64,000 nucleotides of DNA, taken from contig JANPWX010000537.1 of the NCBI GenBank assembly GCA_024734555.1, positions 703,010 through 767,009 on the forward strand, in the 5' to 3' direction. The position numbers were made by a program, and so were the translations under genes. Numbering within the stretch: the first letter of the stretch is position 1; the number at the start of each line of letters is the position of its first letter. This DNA comes from Trochalopteron elliotii. Lineage: Eukaryota > Chordata > Aves > Passeriformes > Leiothrichidae. Below are positions 26,161 through 38,903 of this stretch, in pieces. The notes under the pieces were generated by a model. It ran no database searches, had not been told where the DNA came from, and worked only from the letters and a program-made list of their open reading frames with translations.

Positions 26161-27774
26161 TTTTATTCTTTGTTCACTCTGTCATTTCTATTCATGAGAA
26201 ATTCTGGAAAAAGATATTTGGTTGAAAAGTATTTTTACAGTTAATAGTTTGTTAAATAAAATTCAATTATGAGACTCATCTGGGTCATTTATGATGTTTC
26301 ATCATTATTTGGAAAACTGTAATCAAGAAGCTCTAAGGGTTTTTTTGTTGACCGTCCATTTCAATGCCATCAAATTCACAATTAATTTTTGTAGACTTAG
26401 TTTGTTTTAAAACAGTGACTTAATACACTGCTACCTGGTTAGTCTTGTTCAGAAATTCTAGTGATTCAATATATCAAAATTTATGTGTTCTTCAAAAGTA
26501 GGTCTGGTAAAATATTTTTAGAAAACTTTGAAGATCCTTTTCAAAGGTGGCAAAGATAATTCTTGACTTTGTTGCTTCCCTACTTGGTAAAGCTCATACC
26601 AGAGTATTGTAGTTCTATAAAAGTATTTCAGGGCATAACAAAACCTTCTAGACTTTAATAACTATACATGACTGATCTGTCCTCTCTGGCAAGGTTAACT
26701 GCTTCTCCCAAGGAGTTAAGTGGCATATAAACTATTGTTCACACCATTTGTGCTAACAGCCTAGCATGACCTCAAATACTGTAGTGGTCATACAAGGTAT
26801 CCTGTACAATACATTTATCAACAAAGGTAAAAGGACCACAGGGGCAGTGCTGACTTTAAGTGTATTACGGATCTATAAGGATAAATGCCTAACCTCACTT
26901 CACAGCAAAAAGTAATTACTGAACTATTGTTTCTATAGTGTTAATATTTTTTCATGGTTCTTAAGAAATATAAGCTATTTAGTTCTTAGGTTGACATCTG
27001 TACTGCATTATATTTTACACAATGCATTGAGACTAAAGGGTAGAGCAATCATATAACTGAGATCATTGTACTTTTACAAGAAATCATCAACAGGAATAAA
27101 GCATGGAAAAGGGAACAGATTGAATTCTGTAGTTATTTTTTAATAGATTTAAATGATCTAATTAACAATAGCCTGAACAGCTGAATTTTAGGTTTTTATT
27201 TTAAAATTGCATGCCCCATTTACAGTGTGTATTATCTCACATACTTATTCGCACTTAATTTTTTTCCATCCATTAGCTCTTGGATGCAATAAACTCCCAG
27301 TCCTTGGACTCCCACCCACTTCATAAGTAAATGCCCTACCTGAAAGTAAGGTAAAATCTACTCAAGTAAAGAATCACCACCCTTGTACTTTTTAAGATAA
27401 TTGAATTCAGGACAAGAAGAAAAAAAATTATCAAAATTCTCCATTTGGAAATAACATTCTGGAAAAACATTCTGGAAGCTTGCATAGGGAAAGCCCTCAT
27501 ATAGGCATTTATGATTTGCAGGATATTTGAAAGCAGTGATCATTCTTATAGTCTTGAATAATGAATAATTATAAGAAGAATCACTGTCACCTGGCAGAGA
27601 TATTTACAAAGGTCATAGTCCCATGTCCCTTACTTCAGGAAAATGTCCACAAAGCAGATTAAAAAATTATAATAAAAAATTTAAAAGGAAGCTAACTAAT
27701 AGGAGCTGGAGTCAAATTATTCTCTTTTAAGTTTGTGGGAAATCAAAGCAAATATTAATACATGAACTTGTTAG

Positions 27775-28219
27775 ACTGAGTCCTGAGGATGGCTACAAAG
27801 ATCCTCAGAGGGCTGGAGCACCTCTCCTATGAAGAGTGGCTGAAAGAATTGGGGTTGTTTAGCCTGGAGAAGAAAAGGCTCCGTGGAGACCTTGGAACAG
27901 TATTCCAGCACCTAAAAGGGTCTCCAAGAGAGGTGTAGAGGGACTTTTTACAAGGACATGTAATGACAGGACAAGGTGGAATTCTTTAAAGGGTAGATTA
28001 GCCGTTGGGTAGAAGTTCCTTACTGTGAGGGTAGTGAAGCTCTGGGGCAGGGTGCCCAGGGAGGCTGTGGCTGCCCCATCCCTATCGGTGTGCAGTGTTC
28101 AAGGCCAGGCTGGATGGGGCTGTGAGCAACCTGGTCTAGGGGAAGGTGTCCCTGTCTTTGGCAGGGGGGTGGAACTAGCTGATTTTTAAGCTCCCTTCCA
28201 ATCCAAACCATTCTATGAA
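27775..28219 (+). mobile_element. CR1 LINE 3' end, best preserved copy
   Basis: Clear CR1 tail on the plus strand: 'gatcctcagagggctggagc', 'cacctctcctatgaagagtg', 'ggggttgtttagcctggaga', 'aggctccgtggagacctt', a short 'ttactgtgagggtagtgaag' block, 'gggtgcccagggaggctgtg', 'gttcaaggccaggctggatg', 'gggctgtgagcaacctggtc', and the terminal 'ccaaaccattctatgaataa'. About 445 bp, 5'-truncated and ending at the usual CR1 3' terminus. It is the least diverged CR1 in the window and therefore probably the youngest. No protein is encoded. Confidence 0.95.
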
Positions 28220-28672
28220 TAATATTAGTTCTGTTAATAATGGCTAAGAAAATAGCCAAGGTTTTTGGTAATTCAAATTCCAGGAAGGGTTAATACTGCA
28301 TGTTTCAGAGGGACATTCAAGAAGCTCCTAACAGACAGTGTTAAGATGAATAAACATGAATTCCCAAAGGGAATTTTCTGTCTCAACAGCAGTTGGTTTG
28401 TGCACTGAAAGTCATACATGGATTTTTCTGCTCTTTGCAGTGTTTTATCCATTGCAATGCTACTGTGGTGTTTTCTGTAATTCGCCTAAGTAATCTGGTT
28501 CTGCACATCTCTAAAAATACCTCCGGATTTCTATGGATCATTTTTTGAAAACTGAAATTTTATTTATTGCTTTTAATTATATAACTTGCTAATTTCACAA
28601 AGTTCCTCTCTTGCTACTGCTATTATATCACATATAAATAGACATTCTGGTATGTTCTGGCTTACATACAGA

Positions 28673-28708
28673 CATATATATATATACACACATACACAGA
28701 CACACACT
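28673..28708. repeat. Short TA then CA dinucleotide tract
   Basis: About six TA units followed by interrupted CA units. Confidence 0.8.
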
Positions 28709-28844
28709 ACTTTTATCCCAGGTACCCATTTCCCTTCTTAACTGTGTAAGATGGATCTTTTCTCTCTCTCTCTGCACACAGAATCCCCTCTGTCTTCTCC
28801 TTGGACTTTGCATCATGTGTCAACTGTCCCCTCCTGGGAATGGA

Positions 28845-28878
28845 TACAGTGGGAGAATATCTACAGTGGGAGAATATC
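28845..28878 (+). repeat. Perfect 17-bp tandem duplication
   Basis: The unit 'tacagtgggagaatatc' occurs twice head to tail (28845-28861 and 28862-28878) without a mismatch, which indicates a recent local duplication. Confidence 0.9.
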
Positions 28879-31800
28879 TACTCTGCCTCAAAAAAAGAAA
28901 AAAATGTACTGCTACATATTTCATGTTTCATATTTCATGTTGTTTTATCATGCCAATAGGAACATTTTGCTTTTTACCACGTGTATATCATAGCATTGAC
29001 ATCTGCTGTCAAGGTGAGGTGTCCTTTTGCTCCACTTACAACTATATCAAACACTTCAAATTATTGCCAGTTTCTCCCACTTAAGGAGGAACCTATTACA
29101 TGTTTCCTATCTAACTGACATAATGACAATATGATGGACAGATTTTTAGCCAGACCTCCAATTTTTGAGTCCACCACCATGGAGTCATAACATAGCCCAT
29201 TAGGGCATCGAACATCTGGAGTGAAACAGTCATTGTTTGCTCTGTTCTTTATGCCAGTATGGACATGTGCCACTATGAGAAGGACATGAATTTAAACTGT
29301 CAGAAGGAGAGAGACCCACACTGGGTTTCTGCTATTTTCCCATAGTCAACTTGGCATTTCTTTCCCTTTTTATTTTTTTTTTTCACCAATTACTTCTCTT
29401 TAAAGAAAAGGGAAAAATTTGAACTATGTTCTGCATTACATAGGTAAGACAATGTTGTTCAGTATTACAATATATTTAGCTTGGGGCAGATGGCTGCTTA
29501 CAAGAAGAACCCTCTTATAACATGAATTTGCTCAACTATGTGAACTGGTTTCTTGACCAGTGGCCAGCAAAACTCAGACAGCAACTTGCAAGGCAGAAGT
29601 AAAATCATAGTGTACAATGAAGGTGGATATTACCCAATATGCCTCTTAATTTGAAAGAAAACAGACTATAAAAATACTCATATGTGGTTGATCAAAGGCC
29701 ATCTACATTTTTAATTACCAAAAGACACTGTTGTGATGATAAATATATTAAAAAATTAAAATCTCTACGAATTAAAATGTAGTCTTTCTCTCAGGATTAC
29801 ATTATTTGGGTTTTTTTTTTTTGGGCAAAGCACAAGCTATTCCCTATTCTTCTATGAATTCAAAAGCAGTTGAAATTGGACATTCAATGGCATTGTATGA
29901 TCATCACTTCAATTGCCCATATAAGGTCCTGTCTTTCCTTTGCCTGCCCTAACATTCGAGCTACACCTTGCTGCCATGCAGAAGGTTTGTTTGGTACATG
30001 TATGGTAAATTCTAGAATATATTTGCTCAGCATTACAGTTAGTTCCTTAGAATTTCTCCTATTCAGCCTCTGCCTTGACCTTTTTGTTGCCTTTTGTGCT
30101 AATTTTGCTGTTGGCTGCTGAAGAGTCAGACAGCTCATGGCTTGTTTGGTCTTCTAGATGCCATTGATGGCATCTTACAGAGAGGTATAATTAAAAAGCC
30201 AGATACCAAACTTTTTAAATTTCCCCTATATGCCTCTAGAACCCTAATAATCATCTGCTGAAGAAATCTGACAGCACTCATGTGAGAGGTGGGGAAATTA
30301 TTATTTTAAGGATTTTTCTTTTCATCCACCAAACAACATAAATACCTCCAAAAGATTCTTTAGAAACAGATTAGACAATACTGTTTTTATCATTTATTCT
30401 CTACATAACTTTTCTTCTTGTATGCATTATTGTTATTGACAGCAATTCTAAAGCCCTTTAAAAAAAAAGAAATTAAACAGTGAATCAATAAAAATTAGCT
30501 ATTTACTGTAGATTATTACTTTATCATTCTCATAATTACCATAATGGTAGCTGATGGAAATTCTATTTATGTGAATCATTTTATTCTTGTTATTTATTAT
30601 TATTAATGTTACCATTATTATCTTCTTACCCTTCAGTTCACAAGATGTATCTTCTCAGTGAATTTTAATTTCAATATCTTGCTATTATACTGTACATAAT
30701 CCTATCAAAGACTGTCCTTCATGCAACATTTTCAGTGATATATTATCACAGACACCATTAATGAATGAGCTTCATATCTTACTAATACTGTTTTAGATAC
30801 TATTTTTATTAATTTTCTAAGCAGTAATTCTTCATACAGTACCTATGTCTGTCTTCCATTAAAGTTGTGTTTTTGATTTTAACATGAGGATTTCAAAGGG
30901 AGGCATTAACTTTGTCTTTAAAAATACATTTCATTTCATAGATTCTAAACGACGATATTATAACATCTGTGCTTTTTTCTTTTAGATGCTTTTATAAATT
31001 TATTTTCATATTTTTCCCTAGGTTTTTTTAATCAGATTCCTGTTAATATTAAAATATTATTTTAAACAAATGATGTTTCTTATAGCATTCCATATGGATG
31101 GAAAAAATATAACCAAAGAAATTGCAGTATTTCTTCTGAGCTGTGAATTATTATAATGAAATAAAGATAAATATTTATCAGTTTCTAAGCATATGTTACA
31201 AGTGATGAAAATAATACTACATATTGTAAGTTTCTATTAACTAATCTTTCAAATAAATGCCGAATTTATTTATAAGGGAGTGCTATTATGATCAATTTGC
31301 TCATTTTCCAGGTTTTTTTCTTTATTCTTATGGTTTGATGTTCAGATTACTGAAAGAAATGCCATTACACATCAGTATATTATATTCACCTCTTCAAATA
31401 TTTTAAATATGACGACTTCAGTTCACTGCACTGTCGAAGATGAAAAATAGCATTGGTTTAGAATATCAATTTAAGGGCAAAACAACCTTATTGGCATTTT
31501 GAGACCTGATTTCACTCATCTCATACTGTTGTTTAATCTTTTTTGCATACATTAAAGCTTTGTGATGGTATAGGATTGCTGGCCAGTATTAGAAGGTTTT
31601 TAAAGCTGCAGGATGGATAGAAAATGTAAATAGGTCTTACAGACTTTCTGAAGATTATTAAATATACATGTACTCTGCAGTTTAGATTAATAGCTTAGGA
31701 AGGGTGCATCATTATGGTAATATAAACCTATGATATATTCAGCAAACAGGGTGCCATTGTGCATAAACAAAACATAGCCCTGTGACTATTTTGTAAATAC

Positions 31801-32318
31801 ATACATCATTAATCATTGTTCTGAACGTATTATATTTGCCTAATTTTTAAGTGAATCACACCACTTCAATAAAATTCAAAATCTGTGAAGAAAAAGTAAC
31901 TTGCTTGTGTGGCATTCTGCAGTCGTATAAAACTTCATTTGCATATCAATGTATAAATGTGAAAAATCTAGAAACATACATTAAAAAATTGTGCACCACT
32001 TATTTTAGCAAAGCTTTTTCCTGTGAAAAGTAAATGAATGCACATGAGCATGGACAATTCTTTGCCTGTTATGGCAAATTCATAGTTATGTGAGATTCTT
32101 TTTTTTTTACATTTGTCTTTTTTTCAATAGGCACTTCTACAGCCTCTCAGGTTCATGTGTTTCTATTGATTTTTACGTCAGGATTTATCGTGCACATATA
32201 AGCATCGGAGTACAGCAGCTTGTCTTAGGCAAAGCAATGTGATGTGCAAAAGCCAGAGGATTTTACTTTAGCTAACATGTAAAAGGGAAGGTGTGCACTG
32301 ATGGACCAGTTCATTGTG

Positions 32319-32385
32319 GTGCTTAAGCACACATCTAAATGTAGGCATAAAAAGCAATGTGCTTAAAGCACATCAAGTGCTTGAG
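32319..32385. repeat. Palindromic modules of a worn interspersed repeat, part 1
   Basis: Contains a 12-bp perfect palindrome GTGCTTAAGCAC (32319-32330), then ATGTGCTT-A-AAGCACAT (32357-32373; 8-bp arms around one base), then 'caagtgcttgag'. The recurring core is a TTAAGCAC/GTGCTTAA motif. I remember similar TTAAGCACATGCTTA-type modules as repeated sequence in reptile and bird genomes, but I do not attach a family name. Confidence 0.5.
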
Positions 32386-32678
32386 TCCTGGATGAGCCAA
32401 GGCTTTACTTTGGTTTATATTATTTTGGAATCCACTTTTTTAAGTACTTAGTTTTCAGTATTTACCATTTGGTTAGGCATTTCTAATGGATTTCTTCTCT
32501 GCACAGCATACATAGCTCTACTCTTTGTGCTTAAGTATGACTAATTTAGCTGAGGCTTGTAATGCTGATAAGATACAGGCATTGCATCTTTATTAAGATA
32601 GTGACTTGGCAAAGCATTGAAATTTGTGTTTTACTTCAGGAAACTGTAGAAAATCAACTCTATAGAAGCGAACAGGGT

Positions 32679-32835
32679 TAACATTCTTAAAGTTAAGCAC
32701 ACGCTTACATGTTTTGCAGGAGTGGGGCCAAGAGTACCAGTTCAGCAAAACATTTAAGAGCATGCTTACATCCCTTTGATGTTAATGGGATTTAAGCTTG
32801 AAGATTTACATACATGCTACAGGATTCGCTGAACA
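32679..32835. repeat. Palindromic modules of a worn interspersed repeat, part 2
   Basis: Starts with 'acattcttaaagttaagcac' and 'cgcttacatgttttgcagga', then a unit bounded by an inverted 7-mer, 'gttcagc' near 32740 and 'gctgaac' at 32828-32834. Inside are 'catttaagagcatgcttaca' and the opposite-facing 'ttaatgggatttaagcttga'. The motif set matches part 1, about 300 bp upstream. The whole reads like degraded inverted-repeat sequence and not like a coding element. Confidence 0.5.
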
Positions 32836-33355
32836 GAGATACAGGGATGATTTGAAACCTCAGACTGAAACATTCAATGTGGAACCATCTCCTAGTGATT
32901 TCCAGCAGATGTGGGGTAAATCCCTATGGATGTTTGGAAACTTCACATTTTACTCATCTGTTTTCATGTGCAAATAAGCACTATCAGTCTAGATCCAATA
33001 CACTTTCCCTGTGTTTCCTGCCTGGAACTCATGTTGCTATTCTTATTATCTGTTTTTCCTCTCTGGTGGTTGGGGTTTCATCCTGTCTTACAACTGTGGT
33101 CAAAATGAATGGAATTGCACTCCCTTTGGAGGTATGTTCTTTCCTTGATAGACTGCAAAGGGAGCCTAAATTAGATACATGCATGTTAGACAGCTAAATT
33201 CAGCCGATGTAAATCGTACCCTCAGTAACTAACCTTATCTCTGGAATCCAATTTGAGCGTTATACCCTCTTTATTTTCTTTCTTCAGGACACCATTAAAA
33301 TTACATTTGAGGCTCCACAAGGAGTTTCACAAGAAACATTACAGAGATTATCATC

Positions 33356-33396
33356 TACTCTGAATATACAGTGCTCATACACTCTGAATATACAGT
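33356..33396 (+). repeat. Two direct copies of a 16-bp unit
   Basis: 'actctgaatatacagt' occurs at 33357-33372 and again at 33381-33396, with an 8-bp spacer, giving a 24-bp period. Probably a small local duplication. Confidence 0.8.
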
Positions 33397-33492
33397 AGTT
33401 ACAGTATCTGAAACATGTTTCTGTTGTGATCCCACAGGAACAATTACCATGGACAATATTTACTAAATATGTCATTTTTCAGCAAAGACATG

Positions 33493-33521
33493 TTCCTTCT
33501 TTTTTTTTTTTTTTTTCTTTT
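33493..33521. repeat. Pyrimidine tract dominated by T
   Basis: 29 uninterrupted pyrimidines including a run of about 17 T. No adjoining retroposed gene was recognised, so it is not called a poly(A) tail. Confidence 0.85.
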
Positions 33522-33954
33522 ATTTTTCCCTTAAATCTAGGAGTGTTGGTCTGGGAAAAACAGCAGCTTTCTTTTCAGTGCTTATGAAGTAAAATTAAAT
33601 CTGTCAGGGATGGAAATACCATAATTATATCTTCTTATAATTTATTCATTTCTTTATGGATTTAAAGACTTCCAAGGAATGTCACAGATCTACAAAAATT
33701 TTTTGAACACAGCATTTAGCAACTTGATTTCTGATGTAGTTGACAGACTCAGATAAACACATTCAGTTAGTGTATACGTAGGTGGTATTTGTTCCCCCTT
33801 TCATGGGTGACAGTGAGCTTTTCTGAGAGTGAGAAGCAGATTAAATTGTAACACCAGCTTCACAGTCACTATGAATTGGGTGAAGTTTTGCAACTTCAAC
33901 AGTGGATCCTATGGTATTCTTCAATGGGGATATTCAGAATGGTTGTGTATTTAG

Positions 33955-34007
33955 GAATTGAACTTGATGATTCTAATAGATTCTTCCAACTTGAGATGTT
34001 CTATGGT
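33955..34007 (+). mobile_element. Terminal remnant of a CR1 3' end
   Basis: 'gaattgaacttgatgattct', 'agattcttccaactt' and 'gttctatggtt' follow the order of the last 50 bp of a CR1 element ('ggacttgatgatc', 'tccaacct', 'ttctatg'). The sequence before it is too degraded to assign. Short, so less certain than the other CR1 calls. Confidence 0.6.
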
Positions 34008-37000
34008 TAGTATTAGATTTAGTATTGTTTTTGGCAATGTATTTACTGCATCTAACCTCAAGGTGCTCCCAAGATCCTCCCAAACATTCATATCTCCCTT
34101 AATCTGCATTAGTTCTACTTTTCTCTGACCCTTTTTTAACCATTATTTATTGCACAAATATGGTCTAGTGGGGGGTATTAATGAAGGTTGATGTTCGAAA
34201 CATTAAACCACTGCTGACATTCTTCCTGTCACCTCTTTAATTCATATCATAGGAATTTTTCTTGTTCTGATTATATGTTTTGCAGTTTTTATAGCAGAAA
34301 ATCATGAAATTTTTACTTTTACTATTTAACTCTGTCTTCCATGAGGAAAACAGAGAAAGTAGCACATTCCTTCCAATTATACCAAGCCAAAAAAGACGAC
34401 GGGCGTTTCATAGGTGTTTTAGTCAATAGTGAAAATTATTTTAGGAAAGAGTCTGCTTTCAATATGATTTACAGTCTAGACATAGAGTTTCCTGAGCCTC
34501 ATCAATTTATTGAAAAAGTTACACCCATTAGGAAAGGGTATAGGGATGGAGTAGCTGAGGGAACACCTTAGCTTGTATTTGAACCCTGGTCTCAGCATGT
34601 GACAAGGGGAAAGATCCAGCTGTTATTAAAATCAAGATCACAGGATAACTTGGCCCCATGAAATGATAATAACGATACAGGGTGGAAGGACCTCAGGCTC
34701 AAGGGCTCTGCAACTTCTGTTTTGTTGTTTGCTCCTGAACACCAAAGGACCGACCATATATCCCTTTACAGCTTGATTCTGCTCCTATTAAAGGCAACAT
34801 AACCCCTGTTGCCCTAAGCAGGACTGGGTCTTTACAACCAGAACCTTTTATGTATCTGATAGAACAGTGTCCTCTGTGTCAGTTCTGTTCAATGTGTTTC
34901 GTAACTTCATCTCTTTGCCTTCACGTTTGGTGCTGCATGAAATTCAATTGTGACAGGTGTTTCAGCAGTGCTTTACTGATGTGGTTTTCCCCTTGAAATT
35001 AATGTCTTTATAATCACACACATTTAGAGATTAAAGAGGCATTTGATGAAGTACAATGGACTAAGTTCACTTCTGGCTTTAATGTCATATTCTTACCTTA
35101 AGTACAAATATTTTATGTTGTCTTTTCTTATGTCAGTGATTTTTAATGTCTCCATAAAATGACTTGTTCTTTGAGTTGCAAACTCATATTTGTTTTCAGT
35201 TAACTCTACTTGTATATCCCTCAGGAACAGAATTACAGTCATGGAAGCTGATGCAGTGAATTTGGTGGTTTATAAGTAGGAAATACTTAGATTTTGGGGC
35301 ATGTGCAGCCTTTCATGTACAAAGTTCTCATTTTAATATACCTCAGGCTACTGGCTTTACGATTTACAGTTAATTAGGATTCTGATTTGAGTTGAAAATT
35401 CCAATACCTATATGCTTTTGTACATGCATTTCAGATCATGCTGGCTGAAGCAAATAACTGTGACTGCAGTCAATAAATGAATGTATACCACAGGGAGCAG
35501 CCCTTCCCCCGCCCTTCTCTGACAACCTGTAAGAAAATCCTACTGTGTTCCCAGTTCACAGCAATATCATCCTGACATCACTGTGTGATAGCTAGATTTG
35601 CTTGCCTATCAGTTAACAAAATCCCAATACCATACTCTTACTCTTCGCAAAGTCTCAAAATCCCTAATGTATCCCATATTTGCTCTCACTGCATTTCATG
35701 CTCAAATTGAACTCTTTAGATAACTGAGTTCTAATCTGCACATGGTATATGCAACTACTATTAGGATCAGTCCTCACTGAATAAATGTGTGGAAGGGTAA
35801 GTAAAAACCACATAAACCTTTATGAAGCACCCATCTATGCCCTACAAAAATACCTGCTCATACTGTAAACTTTTAAAATAGAATCACTCAATCAATAAAC
35901 TACTTGTGGGTCTGTGTTTCTGCAGAATTACAGACGATATACAAGACAGAAAAAATACAGAAAAATCAGCAAAAGAACTAACTCATGGGGTTTGCCCAAG
36001 GTCTCCTGTCACGCTAGTAACAGAATAGGAAATGAAATTTAATAAAGAATCGTTTCTTATGTCCCTATTAGCAAATCATGCCATAGTATGTCTACAAAGT
36101 CCAATGAAAGAGATACACATTAAAGCTATAAACAGCTGAATCAGAACTAGGTGTTCTCCCATCCAAGTGGTATTTTTATATACCGGCAAATGAGTACCTT
36201 TACAGAAGCCAAGAGACCTGTATCTGCTGCTTTTAAATCAGGATGGCCAGAAGTATGTTGAGACAAGAGTGAAAGAAAGAAGCAAAAGGAAACAAATCAT
36301 ATGAGCAAGCTTAAGCTGCTTTTGAAAGTCAATTTAATTTGAATAAAAGGTACTTTTGAAATAATCTGCTCTTTAACGATAGAGAAAAACTACAGTAAAT
36401 CCCAAAGTAACAATGGTTAAAGCCAAAGCTTGAGGTTAGGGAAAGGAAGTCCAGCTACTGTTTAAAGCACACTTTTTTAATCCACGATTTTATTCCCATC
36501 TTTGCCACAGACCTATTGTGTGTTGCCAAGAATATAATTTACTCCATAAGAGGTAAGTATTGTTCTATACATTAAGGAAAAAAAAAAAAAAAGAGGCATA
36601 TTGAAGTTAAACACATTTCAAGAAGCTATTTCCAAGTCAGATTGCCTCCATTTTTGACTATGCATCTTAAACTACCTGTTGTTCAATATTCAGAAATTGG
36701 TGTTCCAACACTGTCCTTTGAATATTAACCCTTGACTTTAATGTGTCTTCATTTACTCAAAAACTAACTTGCAAAAGATGCTGCAAGTCTACTACCAAGG
36801 TCTACTATCAATACACTCACTTTGTGTATTCTTTCCATTCTCCAAACAGGTTTAAAAGAAAAGACTTGCTGGGAAAAAATGTGGAAACCAAACAGAAGCT
36901 TCTGGGCTTTTTTGAGCTTAACAAGGAAATAATTGCATGCAAAATGTTCTTCCTGGCATCCCATCCAACAAGTCATTAATACAGGATGCACCATGAGCCA

Positions 37001-38124
37001 GATAGCTGTTGCAATGCCCTGTGTGCTGTGACTGGAAGAGGCAGCGGCAATCTCAGTATTTAAAACCCTGTTCCTTTTAGTTCATATGTGTGAACACAGG
37101 TTTTGCAGCGGTGTGTAAAATAGGTCAGAAGAATTGTACTCTAAAAGTGCCCATTCCTCTCCAAAGCTATAAATAAATCCTGAGATCCCTTATTCAGACA
37201 CGGATATCAGCCCTTTATATCTTTAAAATTAAGTCAAGGAAGCTCCACCACAAAGGACAAGGTCACTTACAGCTTCAGAGGACTGCAAATCCTTATATTC
37301 CTACTGAGAATGTCTATAAAATTCAAGCAATTAAAAAAAAATATTGTAGCATATGCAACAAGTCTGGAGCACTTAGGCCATAGACTGAGTGTGAAAAAGC
37401 TAGTGGCACATGTGATGGGTTACTGGGGGTCCCAGGGATGGCCGGCAGCCCTTGCAGGCCCTGGTCATCCTGGGTGTTGCACCACAGGGACACTCAGAGG
37501 GAGAAACTTGGTCAGCTTTGAAAAGCATGTATTTTAGCAGCAACCAGGAGCAAAGCTGCTGGGGTGGCTGGTGTCACCAGGACATTACTCCTGCAGTTTG
37601 CAGGGTAATTTTTGGCATGTTAACATGCTACACTTCATTGATCCACATTTGATACAACAGCAACACAAAATTTTCTTGTGTATGGGAGAAGTTGCACAGA
37701 CCATTTCCACTGCAATAGACTATCCATCACCTGGAGCTTTTCCTTGTACCACAGGATTTGAAGGGCCTTGAGTTATGCTCACCTGAAGTTGGTTCAAGAT
37801 CTCTCTCCAATGAGCATGACAGAAAAAATGCATTAGAACACCTTGGTTCTTTCCTGAAGGATTAATAGAGATGTATATGCAAGGCAGTATAAGCAAATAC
37901 AGTGGGTGGGCGTGTGGAGCAAACATTTCTCACTGCTGAGAGGATGGGCAAAGTACGCAGCTCAGGGTGTGGGTGCATCCAACTGATACTGCTAACCAGC
38001 AAATGGCTGGAGTCCTAAATCTAATGCACTGCTGTCACACTCAGTCAGGTCTAGTAATTCCTTCAACAATTGTATGAAACTGAGAAATCCCTGAGATTTC
38101 CTGCCCTTGTGGCTCCTTCTAAAA
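34008..38124. other. Noncoding stretch, no gene seen
   Basis: No supported gene. The slightly GC-richer part at about 37400-37650 looks different from its neighbours but shows no repeat landmark or frame that I recognise. Confidence 0.5.
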
Positions 38125-38535
38125 TTCAGAGAATCATGAAATGTTTGGGATTGAAAGGGGCCCCTGGATATCATGTAGTCAAATGCCCCTGCTAAAGCAA
38201 GTTCACCTAAAACAGGTTGCACAGGATCACATTCATGCATGTTTTGAATATCTCCAGAGAAGGAAGCCTCACAACAACTCTGTTTCTTTCAAAGGAAAGA
38301 AGTTTTTCCTCACGTTCAGATGGGACTTCCTGTGTTTCAATTTGTGACTATTGCCACTTGTCCTGTTGCTGGGTACCATCAGAAAGAGACTGGCCCATTC
38401 TCTTGACACCAGCCACCCCAGCAGATACTTGTGTGTCTTGATGAGATTTGCTCTCTGTGTTCTCTTCTCGAAGCCCAACTCCCTCAGCCTTTTGCCATAA
38501 GAGACATGCTCCTGTCCCCTAATCATCTTCGTAGA
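38125..38535 (-). mobile_element. CR1 LINE 3' end, minus strand
   Basis: Read on the plus strand it starts with 'agaatcatgaaatgtttggg' and continues 'ttgaaaggggcccctgga', 'caggttgcacaggatcac', 'gaatatctccagagaaggaa', 'aagtttttcctcacgttcag', 'gggacttcctgtgtttcaat', 'cacttgtcctgttgctgggt' and 'caactccctcagccttttgc', all reversed CR1 3' landmarks. About 410 bp, 5'-truncated and diverged. No coding capacity remains. Confidence 0.9.
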
Positions 38536-38854
38536 TGATTCATGGTTTTATTAAAGAGGAGAGTTCTGTTCTCCAGCTTACATGTGTTCTTGACCAATTT
38601 ACACTGAATTGTTTCAGCCATACTGATTAAATAAAGTTGCCTAGGTACATAGTAGCATGTAGAGATATGCATTAGTCATTGGTCATCATGTTTAGACTCA
38701 ATTCTCAACCATTAACTGAGTGAATTCCAATAGGCCTAATTTTGCTATACAGAATATCCTTAAATTACCAAGAGGGAGGAATTTTGGCCAAGACATACAT
38801 CGGGAAGATCATTCTCTCTGGATTTAGTTAGCTTCCTGAAACAGCAAGTTGCTA

Positions 38855-38903
38855 TCCTTTTTCTTTTTTTCTTTTTTTCTTTTCTTTTTTTTTTTCTTTT
38901 TCT
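38855..38903. repeat. Polypyrimidine C/T tract
   Basis: 49 uninterrupted pyrimidines, mainly T runs broken by single C. Confidence 0.9.

Larger units (their letters stand above)
20977..27774. other. Noncoding stretch, no gene seen
   Basis: No supported gene or named transposon. There is an AT dinucleotide-rich patch around 23485-23535 and a 16-bp perfect palindrome at 24270-24285. The part at 25730-26160 is described separately as a possible conserved element. Confidence 0.5.
28220..32318. other. Noncoding AT-rich stretch, no gene seen
   Basis: No supported gene. It contains a small TA/CA tract and a 17-bp tandem duplication (listed separately). About 30480-32000 is very AT-rich unique sequence without repeats that I can name. 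Parts of it look like slowly evolving noncoding DNA, but this cannot be shown from one sequence. Confidence 0.5.
32836..33954. other. Noncoding stretch, no gene seen
   Basis: The longest frame (plus strand 32877-33197, 106 codons) matches nothing I know and has a Cys/Leu/Ser composition typical of chance frames. A T-rich tract lies at 33493-33521. Confidence 0.5.
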
